DNA from: Clostridiales bacterium DTU023
GTDB lineage: Bacteria > Bacillota > Clostridia > Saccharofermentanales > DTU023
Length of the DNA: 18,030 nucleotides
Assembly (NCBI GenBank): GCA_001512945.1
Contig: LFTF01000064.1
Location: 25,486-43,515, forward strand
Direction of reading: 5' to 3'
The translations under genes were made by a program, and so were the position numbers. Shown here piece after piece: positions 6,498 through 13,324 of this stretch; the stretch's first letter is position 1, and each line of letters starts with the position of its first letter. The notes under the pieces were generated by a model that saw only the letters and a list, made by a program, of their open reading frames with translations, did not search any database and was not told the origin of the DNA.

Positions 6498-6701
6498 ATG
6501 TCACTATTGAAAATTACCCTGCTGCGCAGTACCAACAGTACCCGCAAAGATCAAGTGGCGACCGTGCATGCGCTCGGCCTCAGGAAAATCGGACATTCAG
6601 TTATCCAGAAAGACAATGACGCGATTCGCGGCATGGTCCACAAGGTCCGCCATCTTGTCGTTGCTGAACCGTATGAAGGAGGAGACGATGAAGTTGAATG
6701 A
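6498..6701 (+). CDS. rpmD: 50S ribosomal protein L30
   Basis: L30 is a small bacterial and archaeal large-subunit protein. The ATG at 6498 has AAGGAGG just upstream; longer readings of this frame run into rpsE and are not supported. The product has 67 residues against about 58-60 usually. The core is typical: LKITLLRSTNSTRKDQVATV, HALGLRKIGHSV and the ending IRGMVHKVRHLVVAEP. The extra C-terminal residues are acidic (YEGGDDEVE). The last 14 nt overlap the start of rplO, and the Shine-Dalgarno of rplO (GGAGGA) is encoded inside this gene. Confidence 0.96.
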   Translation: MSLLKITLLRSTNSTRKDQVATVHALGLRKIGHSVIQKDNDAIRGMVHKVRHLVVAEPYEGGDDEVE

Positions 6702-7137
6702 TCTGAAGCCGGTTGCCGGCTCCAATCCCAAAGCATCCCGCGTAGGACGTGGTCACGGTTCCGGAAGTGGAAAAACATCCGGCCGCGGTCATAAGGGCCA
6801 AAAGGCTCGCTCCGGCGGCAACGTTCGTCCTCAGTTCGAGGGTGGCCAGATGCCTCTTTACCGTAGAATCCCAAAACGTGGGTTCAACAACAAACGATTT
6901 GCCAAGCATTACATTGAGATCAATGTAGACGACTTGATGCGCATGGAAGACGGCGACGTCGTGACAGCTGAAACGCTGGCTGACAAGGGCGTTATTTCGC
7001 TGCCCAAAGTCAACGATGGTTTGAAAATCCTTGGTGACGGTGAACTTACAAAGAAACTCGATGTAAAAGCCAAAGCTTTTACTGCCACGGCCAAAGAAAA
7101 AATTGAATCGGCCGGGGGAACTTGTGAGGTAATCTGA
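6688..7137 (+). CDS. rplO: 50S ribosomal protein L15
   Basis: L15 is a large-subunit assembly protein with a long, extended glycine- and lysine-rich N-terminus that threads through 23S rRNA. The start at 6688 (MKLNDLKPVAGSNPKASRVG) matches the family, and AGGAGGA lies just upstream inside rpmD. An ATG at 6568 in the same frame is a shadow start within rpmD. The product is 149 residues, normal. Visible blocks are GRGHGSGSGKTSGRGHKGQ, PQFEGGQMPLYRRIPKRGF and the C-terminal globular part ending ESAGGTCEVI. The secY ATG follows 1 nt after the stop. Confidence 0.97.
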   Translation: MKLNDLKPVAGSNPKASRVGRGHGSGSGKTSGRGHKGQKARSGGNVRPQFEGGQMPLYRRIPKRGFNNKRFAKHYIEINVDDLMRMEDGDVVTAETLADKGVISLPKVNDGLKILGDGELTKKLDVKAKAFTATAKEKIESAGGTCEVI

Positions 7138-7138
7138 A

Positions 7139-8431
7139 ATGGGTAGCATGTTTCAGACTCTCGCGAATGCCTGGAAGGTTCCGGATCTTAAGAAAAAAAT
7201 CCTCTTCACGTTTTTTGCGATATTGATTTTCCGTTTCGGGACAGCTGTACCGACCCCTATGATTGATACGGTCGCTTTTGCGGCTCTTATCGATCGGTTC
7301 GGACAACTGGGCCAATTCCTTGATATTATTTCGGGAGGCGCGTTCAAATCCGTATCGGTTTTAGCGCTTGGCATCTCACCTTACATCAACGCGTCGATTA
7401 TTATGCAACTTCTGACGTTCGCCATTCCTGCTCTTGAAAGATTGCAGAAGGAAGGCGAAGAAGGCCAGAAGAAGATCCAAAAGATCACGCGGTTGCTAAC
7501 ACTTGGACTCTCGCTAGTCATGGCGACATCGTACGCGCTTCTTACGCGTGGCGCTACCACAGAGGGTATTCCCGAGTGGCTGAGCCTGGTCGTTGTAATC
7601 CTGAGCTTTGCGGCCGGTGCTGCTTTTATCATGTGGCTCGGTGAGCAGATTGATGCAAAAGGTATCGGAAACGGTATCTCGCTGATTATCTTTATCGGAA
7701 TTGCCAGCCGTTTACCTGATTACGCCAAGCAGTTATTCGTATACGGCCAGAATCTGACGGTGACAAGAAATATTCTGCTTGCGCTGTTGCTTGTCGTGGC
7801 GGCTATCGGAGCTTTCGTCGGGATCATCACGCTGGTTGTCTATGTTCAGAGTTCCGAACGAAGGATACCTGTTCAATACACAAAACGTGTGGTGGGGCGC
7901 AAAGTTTATGGCGGCCAGAGCACTTATTTGCCGATCAAGGTCAACCAGTCCGGCGTTCTGCCTGTCATTTTTGCCATGTCGGTTTTAATGGTGCCTTCGA
8001 CTATCGCGTCATTTACAGGGAGCACAGGTAAGTTTGCGACCTGGCTGATGAACTTCAATACCAATCCGCTTTATTACGTTGTTTACTCAATCTTGATTAT
8101 CGCGTTCACATTCTTTTACTCGATGATCAGTTACAACCCGGTTGATATCGCCGGCAACCTTCAAAAAAATGGCGGTTATATACTCGGTATCAGACCCGGA
8201 CGGCCAACAGCCGAGTTCATAGGTAGGACTGCGCGCCGGCTCAACTGGTTTGAAGCCGTATTCCTCGTCGTACTTGTATTGATGCCTTCCTTGCTGGGAG
8301 CTATCACAGGGGCACAAGGGATCTGGTTCGGCGGAACTGCAGTACTCATCTTGGTTGGCGTGGCCATGGATATCGTGACGCAACTCGAGGCACAGATGCT
8401 GATGCGCCACTACAAAGGGTTCCTTGATTGA
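7139..8431 (+). CDS. secY: Protein translocase channel subunit SecY
   Basis: SecY is the pore of the SecYEG channel that exports and inserts proteins across the cytoplasmic membrane. The product has 430 residues, as usual, with about ten hydrophobic helices. Diagnostic parts are FRFGTAVPTPMID in the first periplasmic loop and plug region, ISPYINASIIMQLL, the cytoplasmic loop SSERRIPVQYTKRVVGRKVY, and the ribosome/SecA-binding loop GIRPGRPTAEF. The start at 7139 (MGSMFQTLANAWK) has GAGG about 9 nt upstream. The in-frame ATG at 7148 gives the more familiar MFQT start but a poorer ribosome site, so a three-residue uncertainty remains. It sits between rplO and adk, the standard place. Confidence 0.97.
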   Translation: MGSMFQTLANAWKVPDLKKKILFTFFAILIFRFGTAVPTPMIDTVAFAALIDRFGQLGQFLDIISGGAFKSVSVLALGISPYINASIIMQLLTFAIPALERLQKEGEEGQKKIQKITRLLTLGLSLVMATSYALLTRGATTEGIPEWLSLVVVILSFAAGAAFIMWLGEQIDAKGIGNGISLIIFIGIASRLPDYAKQLFVYGQNLTVTRNILLALLLVVAAIGAFVGIITLVVYVQSSERRIPVQYTKRVVGRKVYGGQSTYLPIKVNQSGVLPVIFAMSVLMVPSTIASFTGSTGKFATWLMNFNTNPLYYVVYSILIIAFTFFYSMISYNPVDIAGNLQKNGGYILGIRPGRPTAEFIGRTARRLNWFEAVFLVVLVLMPSLLGAITGAQGIWFGGTAVLILVGVAMDIVTQLEAQMLMRHYKGFLD

Positions 8432-8432
8432 T

Positions 8433-9101
8433 ATGGTGAAGCGGCTCATTTTAACTGGCGCACCCGGGAGTGGCAAGGGGACATGGTCGAAAATTCTTTC
8501 GGACACGTTCTCATTGCCACATATCTCCTCAGGAGATTTGTTCCGCAAGGAACTTGCGGATGACAGTCCATTGGGGCAGCAAGTTCGCTCCTATGTGGAG
8601 CAAGGGGCGCTTGTACCCGACGAGCTGACAATCAAGCTCGTCGAGAAAACGCTCGCGGAAGGTCCAGGTCAGAATGGTTTCATTCTCGACGGGTTTCCGC
8701 GGACGATTGCCCAGGCGCTAGCGCTTGATGGGATACTCGCCGCCACGGGCGTCAAGCTCGACGCGGTCATTGCGCTTGACGTTGACGAGGCGATTCTGGT
8801 TGAACGTGCGCTTTCACGGATGATCTGCCGTGGTTGCGGACAACCGTACAATACGTCGGTGACCCGCCCCAATCAAGAGGGCGTATGCGATCGATGCGGC
8901 GGCGAAGTTGTTCGTCGCAGTGACGACACGCAAGAAACACTACAACGGCGGTTGCTTTTGTACCATGAACAGACGAAACCTCTGGCTGATTATTATCGTG
9001 ATCAGGGTATTCTGGTCAAATTAGAAAACAATGGACCGCCCGACCAAACAGTTCAGCAGGAACTGTTCCAGATGCTGGAATCGACATGCTCCGGTGCGTG
9101 A
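8433..9101 (+). CDS. adk: Adenylate kinase with zinc-type LID domain
   Basis: Adenylate kinase interconverts ATP + AMP and 2 ADP in the cytoplasm. From the ATG at 8433 the product has 222 residues, typical of the long form. The P-loop GAPGSGKGT is at residues 9-17, the AMP-binding SSGDLFR follows, and LDGFPRT is at 85-91. The LID contains C132xxC135 and C152xxC155, a four-cysteine zinc site, then RRSDDTQETLQRRL. One oddity: tryptophan 18 follows the P-loop where almost all homologues have glutamine (GKGTQ). The start is uncertain. A TTG at 8424, inside the end of secY and preceded by AAAGGG, is a rival; the ATG has only a weak ribosome site. Confidence 0.96.
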   Translation: MVKRLILTGAPGSGKGTWSKILSDTFSLPHISSGDLFRKELADDSPLGQQVRSYVEQGALVPDELTIKLVEKTLAEGPGQNGFILDGFPRTIAQALALDGILAATGVKLDAVIALDVDEAILVERALSRMICRGCGQPYNTSVTRPNQEGVCDRCGGEVVRRSDDTQETLQRRLLLYHEQTKPLADYYRDQGILVKLENNGPPDQTVQQELFQMLESTCSGA

Positions 9102-9171
9102 CTGGATTTGACCCCCAGGCATATAACTGCGTTGGTCTTAAGAAATTTGAAAATCAAGGTAAGGGAAAAGC

Positions 9172-9948
9172 ATGATCACAATCAAGACACCAGAAGCGAT
9201 TGACCTGATGCGCCAAGCAGGCGCAGTGGTTGCCTCTGTCTTCGACGCGATCAGGCCGATGATGAAAGAGGGCGTCACAACTGACGTGATCGATCACATC
9301 GCCCACGAGGTTATACTCGAAGCAGGTGCCATCCCATCTTTCCTCGGGTACGACGGGCAGGGTCCGACACCTTTCCCGGCGGCGACGTGCATCTCAATCG
9401 ACGAAGAAGTCGTACATGGTTTTCCAAGCGCGGAGAGAGTCCTACGGGACGGTATGATTGTGTCGGTAGATGTCGGCGCATATCTCAACGGTTACCACGG
9501 CGATGCCGCACGGACTTTCATCATAGGTCAAGTTCCGGATCGCATCAGGGAACTTGTTGAGGTGACGGAGCAAGCGTTCTGGAAGGGCATTGAACAGGCC
9601 GTACCCGGCAACAGGCTGGGAGATATCTCGGCGGCTATCCAGGACCACTGTGAATCACACGGATTCGGAGTGATCCGAGAACTCTCAGGTCACGGGATCG
9701 GGACGGAGCTGCATGAATCTCCCAACGTACCGAATTATGGCCGCAAGAGCCGTGGGATAAGACTTGTCGCCGGAATGACATTGGCGGTAGAGCCGATGGT
9801 GACGCTAGGGTCGCGTGAAGTGATCATAGCGGACAACGATTGGACGTTTGAGACGCGAGATGGTTTGCCTGCTTCGCACTACGAAAACACGTTCGCCATC
9901 ACGGAAGATGGACCAGTTGTTTTGACCATGCATGCCGGAGGGCTGTAG
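9172..9948 (+). CDS. map: Methionine aminopeptidase, type I
   Basis: This enzyme removes the initiator methionine from nascent proteins at the ribosome exit. The product is 258 residues, the usual size of the short type I form without a zinc-finger N-terminus. The five metal ligands are visible: D100 and D111 (SVDVGAYLNGYHGDAARTF), H174 (SGHGIG), E207 (LAVEPM) and E238 (YENT). H82 in VVHGFP is the conserved substrate-site histidine. The start has AAGGGA 4 nt upstream. It follows adk after a 70-nt gap, the largest break in this part of the cluster. I see a TTGACC there but no matching -10. Confidence 0.97.
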   Translation: MITIKTPEAIDLMRQAGAVVASVFDAIRPMMKEGVTTDVIDHIAHEVILEAGAIPSFLGYDGQGPTPFPAATCISIDEEVVHGFPSAERVLRDGMIVSVDVGAYLNGYHGDAARTFIIGQVPDRIRELVEVTEQAFWKGIEQAVPGNRLGDISAAIQDHCESHGFGVIRELSGHGIGTELHESPNVPNYGRKSRGIRLVAGMTLAVEPMVTLGSREVIIADNDWTFETRDGLPASHYENTFAITEDGPVVLTMHAGGL

Positions 9949-9950
9949 AC

Positions 9951-10361
9951 TTGACACGGCGGGATATGGACAAGATGCCGCATGAAAGCAGTGTGGGCCG
10001 CGATCAGCCACTTAATGACGAACAAGCATTTTGTAGCCCGATAGCCGTTGACACGGAATTGCCAGAGCGATTCAAACAGGGGATGATTGTGATCTCCCTC
10101 AAGGGTCATGACCGGGGCCGCTTGTACCTTGTACTTGCGCAAAAGGGAGAGACGCGTCTCCTTTTGGCCGATGGGCGCACCCGAGGTTATGTAGACGCGA
10201 AGCTTAAGAATAAGAAACACGTCCGCCCGCTTGGACAGTTGATTGAAGAAAAAGAACTAGACGAGCTGATTGGCGGAGAGATGTGTGAACGTGAATGTGA
10301 TACATTCATCAGGAAGTTGATTTCCGGCTGGGCCCTTGAAAAGGGTATCGCAACGCGATGA
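9951..10361 (+). CDS. KOW-domain RNA-binding protein (L14e/L6e-like) with extensions
   Basis: Clostridia often carry a small protein with a KOW motif, related to eukaryotic/archaeal L14e-type proteins, between map and infA. Its exact role is not established; a ribosome or RNA-binding role is inferred from context and fold. Residues about 43-95 fit: GMIVISLKGHDRGRLYLVLA, LLLADGRTRGYV and a basic stretch DAKLKNKKHVRPLG. Flanking it are about 40 N-terminal residues without recognisable motif and about 40 C-terminal residues with CERECD. Family members are usually nearer 90-100 residues, against 136 here. The TTG start at 9951 has GGAGGG at 9937-9942. ATGs at 9966 and 9975 are alternatives with weaker sites. 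Its stop overlaps an ATG at 10358 in the infA frame. Confidence 0.8.
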   Translation: MTRRDMDKMPHESSVGRDQPLNDEQAFCSPIAVDTELPERFKQGMIVISLKGHDRGRLYLVLAQKGETRLLLADGRTRGYVDAKLKNKKHVRPLGQLIEEKELDELIGGEMCERECDTFIRKLISGWALEKGIATR

Positions 10362-10384
10362 CCGGAAGGCAATCGGAGGAGAAG

Positions 10385-10603
10385 ATGCCGAAAGAAGAAG
10401 CAATTGAAGTACAAGGAATTGTCGTCGATACGATGCCAAACGCCGTGTTCCGGGTTCGCCTGGAAAATGGATTTGAGGTGATCGCGCACATTTCCGGTAA
10501 ATTACGACAGCATTATATCAAAATTTTAACCGGAGACCATGTCACGGTAGAGCTGTCACCATACGACCTTACGCGAGGCCGTATCATTTGGAGATCAAAG
10601 TAG
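10385..10603 (+). CDS. infA: Translation initiation factor IF-1
   Basis: IF-1 binds the A site of the small subunit during initiation. The product is 72 residues, the exact family length, with an OB fold: EAIEVQGIVVDTMPNAVFRV, LENGFEVIAHISGKLR and the ending SPYDLTRGRIIWRSK. I chose the ATG at 10385, which has GGAGGA at 10375-10380 and gives the family N-terminus. The in-frame ATG at 10358, overlapping the KOW gene stop, would add nine residues and lacks a good ribosome site. It is followed by a 78-nt gap with a candidate promoter before rpmJ. Confidence 0.97.
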   Translation: MPKEEAIEVQGIVVDTMPNAVFRVRLENGFEVIAHISGKLRQHYIKILTGDHVTVELSPYDLTRGRIIWRSK

Positions 10604-10609
10604 TACTTC

Positions 10610-10638
10610 TTGATTTTTTGAACGGTACGGGTTAGAAT
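10610..10638 (+). promoter_or_regulatory. Candidate sigma-70-type promoter upstream of rpmJ
   Basis: TTGATT at 10610-10615 and TAGAAT at 10633-10638 are separated by 17 nt. They match the -35 (TTGACA) and -10 (TATAAT) consensus at 4 and 5 of 6 positions. Transcription would start near 10645, about 37 nt before the rpmJ ATG. It lies in one of the few real gaps in the cluster and could supply extra transcript for the alpha-operon genes. No terminator precedes it, so read-through is also expected. Confidence 0.5.
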
Positions 10639-10681
10639 TATTAGCTGTGCGTAATGTACGCTAGTGATAAGGAGAAGAACC

Positions 10682-10795
10682 ATGAAAGTTAGACCTTCGG
10701 TTAAACCAATCTGCGAGAAATGCCGTGTGATCAAGCGCCGCGGGCGTGTCATGGTAATCTGCAGTGATCCGAAACATAAACAAAGACAAGGCTGA
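10682..10795 (+). CDS. rpmJ: 50S ribosomal protein L36, zinc-binding form
   Basis: L36 is the smallest large-subunit protein and stabilises 23S rRNA around helices 89-97. The product is 37 residues, the standard length of the zinc form. It begins MKVRPSVKPICEKCRVIKRR. The zinc ligands C11, C14, C27 and H32 are all present (ICEKC, VICSDPKHKQRQG). AAGGAGA lies just upstream of the ATG. The gene stands between infA and rpsM as in nearly all Firmicutes, and is followed by a 117-nt gap that starts with a weak 5-bp inverted repeat (CTGAG 10792-10796, CTCAG 10806-10810) without a T-run. Confidence 0.97.
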   Translation: MKVRPSVKPICEKCRVIKRRGRVMVICSDPKHKQRQG

Positions 10796-10912
10796 GAGCA
10801 ACACGCTCAGTTAAATGACAAACACAGATAATGACGACAGGCGAAATACAAATCGGATGACGATAAAGCCTTGTTGTGATGATAACCATGTGAGCATAAT
10901 TGGAGGTAGCGA

Positions 10913-11281
10913 ATGGCACGTATTGCCGGGGTAGATTTGCCCAACGACAAACGCGTAGAGATCGGTCTGACTGCCATATTTGGCATCGGGCGTTCGCTTG
11001 CAAGTGAAATACTTGAAGCAGCGGGAGTTGATCCCGGAACGCATGTCCGTAATCTAACGGACGACGAGATCACTCGTATCCGTGAGAAAATTGAGGACCA
11101 TTACACGGTAGAAGGCGATCTTCGCCGTGAAACAGCCATGAACATTAAGAGGCTGGCGGAAATCGGCTGTTATCGCGGCCGTAGGCACCGCTTAGGGTTG
11201 CCTGTCCGCGGTCAGCGCACGCGAACAAATGCGCGTACGCGCAAAGGCCCCAAACGCAACATGGCAAAGAAAAAGAGATAA
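10913..11281 (+). CDS. rpsM: 30S ribosomal protein S13
   Basis: S13 sits at the top of the small-subunit head, touches P-site tRNA with its basic tail, and makes bridges to L5. The product is 122 residues, typical. Visible are MARIAGVDLPNDKRVEIGLT, the helix-turn FGIGRSLASEIL, REKIEDHYTVEGDLRRE and the signature CYRGRRHRLGLPVRGQRT with TNARTRKGPKR. GGAGGT at 10902-10907 supports the start. It lies 12 nt before rpsK, in the usual alpha-operon order. Confidence 0.98.
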   Translation: MARIAGVDLPNDKRVEIGLTAIFGIGRSLASEILEAAGVDPGTHVRNLTDDEITRIREKIEDHYTVEGDLRRETAMNIKRLAEIGCYRGRRHRLGLPVRGQRTRTNARTRKGPKRNMAKKKR

Positions 11282-11293
11282 GGAGGACGAACG

Positions 11294-11698
11294 ATGGCCA
11301 GTCAAAAAAGTGGACGCCCGGTCGGCCGTACAAGAAGGCGTGACCGGAAAAATGTCGAGCGTGGGTTAGCCCATATCCATTCGTCCTTCAACAATACAAT
11401 CGTGACGATCACCGATCCGGCAGGCAATGTTATTTCCTGGTCGAGTGCTGGGGCTCAGGGCATGAAGGGTTCGCGCAAAGGCACACCGTTCGCAGCCCAG
11501 CTTGCAGCGGAGACAGCAGCGCGCAAAGCCACTGAACATGGAATGAAGACCGTTGAGGTTTTTGTCCGCGGTCCGGGATCCGGTCGTGAATCAGCGATCC
11601 GCGCACTCTCGACAGGTGGCCTTGAAATCGTCATGATCAAAGACGTGACCCCCATTCCGCATAACGGATGCCGCCCACCAAAGCGCAGAAGAGTATAA
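11294..11698 (+). CDS. rpsK: 30S ribosomal protein S11
   Basis: S11 lies on the small-subunit platform near the E site and the anti-Shine-Dalgarno end of 16S rRNA. The product is 134 residues, slightly longer than the usual ~129 owing to a basic N-terminus. Family blocks are AHIHSSFNNTIVTITDPAGN, WSSAGAQGMKGSRKGTPFAAQ, VFVRGPGSGRESAIRAL and DVTPIPHNGCRPPKRRRV. AGGAGG at 11281-11286 sits 7 nt before the ATG. Nothing unusual. Confidence 0.98.
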   Translation: MASQKSGRPVGRTRRRDRKNVERGLAHIHSSFNNTIVTITDPAGNVISWSSAGAQGMKGSRKGTPFAAQLAAETAARKATEHGMKTVEVFVRGPGSGRESAIRALSTGGLEIVMIKDVTPIPHNGCRPPKRRRV

Positions 11699-11714
11699 GA
11701 GGAGATCGCATACA

Positions 11715-12296
11715 ATGGCTAAAAACAGATCGCCCATTCTAAAACGCAGCCGCTCACTGGACGTGCCGCCACAGATGTTGGGTATCAATAAAAAATCAAA
11801 ACGCAACCCGAAAAGGTCGCGACGCAAGGAAGGCGAGTATGGTCGCCAGTTGCGAGCGAAACAGTCGGTGAAATTCGTCTACGGTGTCTTGGAAAAACAG
11901 TTCCGCAACACGTATGATCGTGCCAGCAAGATGCCTGGCAAGAGCGGTGAAAACCTGCTCAAGCTTCTCGAACTCCGTCTCGACAACGTCGTCTACCGGT
12001 TGGGTTTCACATCGACGAGGGCACAGGCCCGTCAGCTCATAAACCACGGCCATTTCGACATCAATGGACAGCGTGCCAGCATTCCGTCGATGAGCGTATC
12101 GCCTGGAGATGAGGTTGCCGTTCGTGAAAACTCCCGTCAGATCAAAATCTTCGACGAGATGCCTAACACATTGGTACCGGCATGGTTGTCATTCGATCCC
12201 GATCATCTGAAAGGCACTGTTCTCCGTGTACCCGAACGAGACGAGATCGATCTCGGTGTCGAAGAAACCCTGATCGTTGAGCTCTACTCGAAGTAA
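11715..12296 (+). CDS. rpsD: 30S ribosomal protein S4, cysteine-free form
   Basis: S4 nucleates 16S rRNA assembly with S7 and helps control decoding fidelity; in several bacteria it is also an autorepressor. The product is 193 residues against about 200-208. The N-terminal part (NRSPILKRSRSL, then NKKSKRNPKRSRRKEGEYG) has no cysteines, so no zinc knuckle. It resembles the S4 version common in Clostridia. The S4 RNA-binding domain is clear: LELRLDNVVYRLGF, STRAQARQLINHGHFDING, and the ending GVEETLIVELYSK. AGAGGAGA upstream supports the ATG at 11715. It lies directly upstream of rpoA (39-nt gap). Confidence 0.97.
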   Translation: MAKNRSPILKRSRSLDVPPQMLGINKKSKRNPKRSRRKEGEYGRQLRAKQSVKFVYGVLEKQFRNTYDRASKMPGKSGENLLKLLELRLDNVVYRLGFTSTRAQARQLINHGHFDINGQRASIPSMSVSPGDEVAVRENSRQIKIFDEMPNTLVPAWLSFDPDHLKGTVLRVPERDEIDLGVEETLIVELYSK

Positions 12297-12335
12297 TGGA
12301 CACTAAGATAACCTTTCGCCGATTAGGAGGCTGTC

Positions 12336-13295
12336 ATGAATGAATATAACAACACGAGCATAGAATACAGGACTCATTCCGAAGATGAGACGTATGGTCT
12401 ATTTGTTGCCGAACCGCTAGAACGCGGATACGGTACCACACTAGGCAATGCGCTCCGGCGTGTCCTGCTTTCATCCCTGCCGGGATGTGCCGTGACTTCT
12501 ATCCGGATCGAAGGCATATTTCAAGAATATTCCACTATCCCGGGTGTCATTGAGGATGTTACCGAGATTCTTCTCAATATTAAATCCATCCGCACAAGAT
12601 CGCATGTTGACGGACCTAAAACTGTATTCATTAACAAAGAAGCAGGCTATAAGGGCCCTGTATGCGCCGGTGAATTTGATCAGAGCGATGAGCTTGAGAT
12701 TATTAATCCGGACCTTGTGATCGCTCATATGAATGGAGATGGACCGCTCTTCATGGGGCTGACTTTCAATTCAGGGGTGGGTTACAAGAGCGCTGAACAG
12801 AATAAAGAGTTGAACGCACCAATCGGTGTAATCCCGGTTGACTCAATCTTTACACCTGTGCGCAAGGTCAATTTCCAGATCGAAGATACACGCGTTGGAC
12901 AAGTCACAGACTTCGATAAACTCGCGCTTGAAATCTGGACCGACGGAACGATCACGGCAGAGGCAGCGCTGATGAAAGCGGCTGAAATCCTCATCGATCA
13001 CCTAAATCTTTTTCTCTCTATGACGCACGACAAGACAGAGCCAGAAGAGCGCTCTCCGCTTGTAATTGAGGAAAAAGAGAAGAGTGTCTATGACGCACCC
13101 ATTGAGGATCTTAAATTTTCGACCAGAATTTTTAACTCACTCAAGCGCGCCGACATCCACACGGTCGCCGACCTGGTCGCAAAATCATATGAAGATCTGA
13201 TGAAAGTCAGGAATCTGGGCACGACGTCACTCAAGGAGCTTACAGAAATACTGGAAGCGCAAGGACTGAAGCTGGCCGAGCCTGATCATTCTTAA
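12336..13295 (+). CDS. rpoA: DNA-directed RNA polymerase subunit alpha
   Basis: Alpha dimerises to scaffold beta and beta', and its C-terminal domain (CTD) contacts UP elements and activators. The product is 319 residues, a normal length. The N-terminal domain shows FVAEPLERGYGTTLGNALRR, LLSSLPGCAVTSIRIEG and STIPGVIEDVTEI. Domain 2 has PVRKVNFQIEDTRVGQVTD. The CTD (about 256-310) keeps R264 and N267 (FSTRIFNSLKRA), equivalents of E. coli R265 and N268. However, the loop usually NLGKKS or NLGRKS reads NLGTTS (293-298), so the lysine equivalent to E. coli K298 is threonine. AGGAGG at 12325-12330 marks the start. Confidence 0.98.
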   Translation: MNEYNNTSIEYRTHSEDETYGLFVAEPLERGYGTTLGNALRRVLLSSLPGCAVTSIRIEGIFQEYSTIPGVIEDVTEILLNIKSIRTRSHVDGPKTVFINKEAGYKGPVCAGEFDQSDELEIINPDLVIAHMNGDGPLFMGLTFNSGVGYKSAEQNKELNAPIGVIPVDSIFTPVRKVNFQIEDTRVGQVTDFDKLALEIWTDGTITAEAALMKAAEILIDHLNLFLSMTHDKTEPEERSPLVIEEKEKSVYDAPIEDLKFSTRIFNSLKRADIHTVADLVAKSYEDLMKVRNLGTTSLKELTEILEAQGLKLAEPDHS

Positions 13296-13324
13296 AGATA
13301 ACAAAGCAGGAGGAATGCATTACC

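Noticed and set aside
9108..9127. TTGACC and TATAAC in the adk-map gap as a promoter
   Set aside because: Both elements look good singly, but they are only 8 nt apart, far too close, and no other -10 lies at 16-18 nt.
10792..10810. CTGAG/CTCAG inverted repeat at the rpmJ stop as a terminator
   Set aside because: The stem has only 5 bp with a 9-nt loop and no T-run follows.
10871..10900. TTGTTG-18 nt-CATAAT before rpsM as a promoter
   Set aside because: The start site would fall near 10907, at the end of the rpsM Shine-Dalgarno (10902-10907), leaving the message without its ribosome site.
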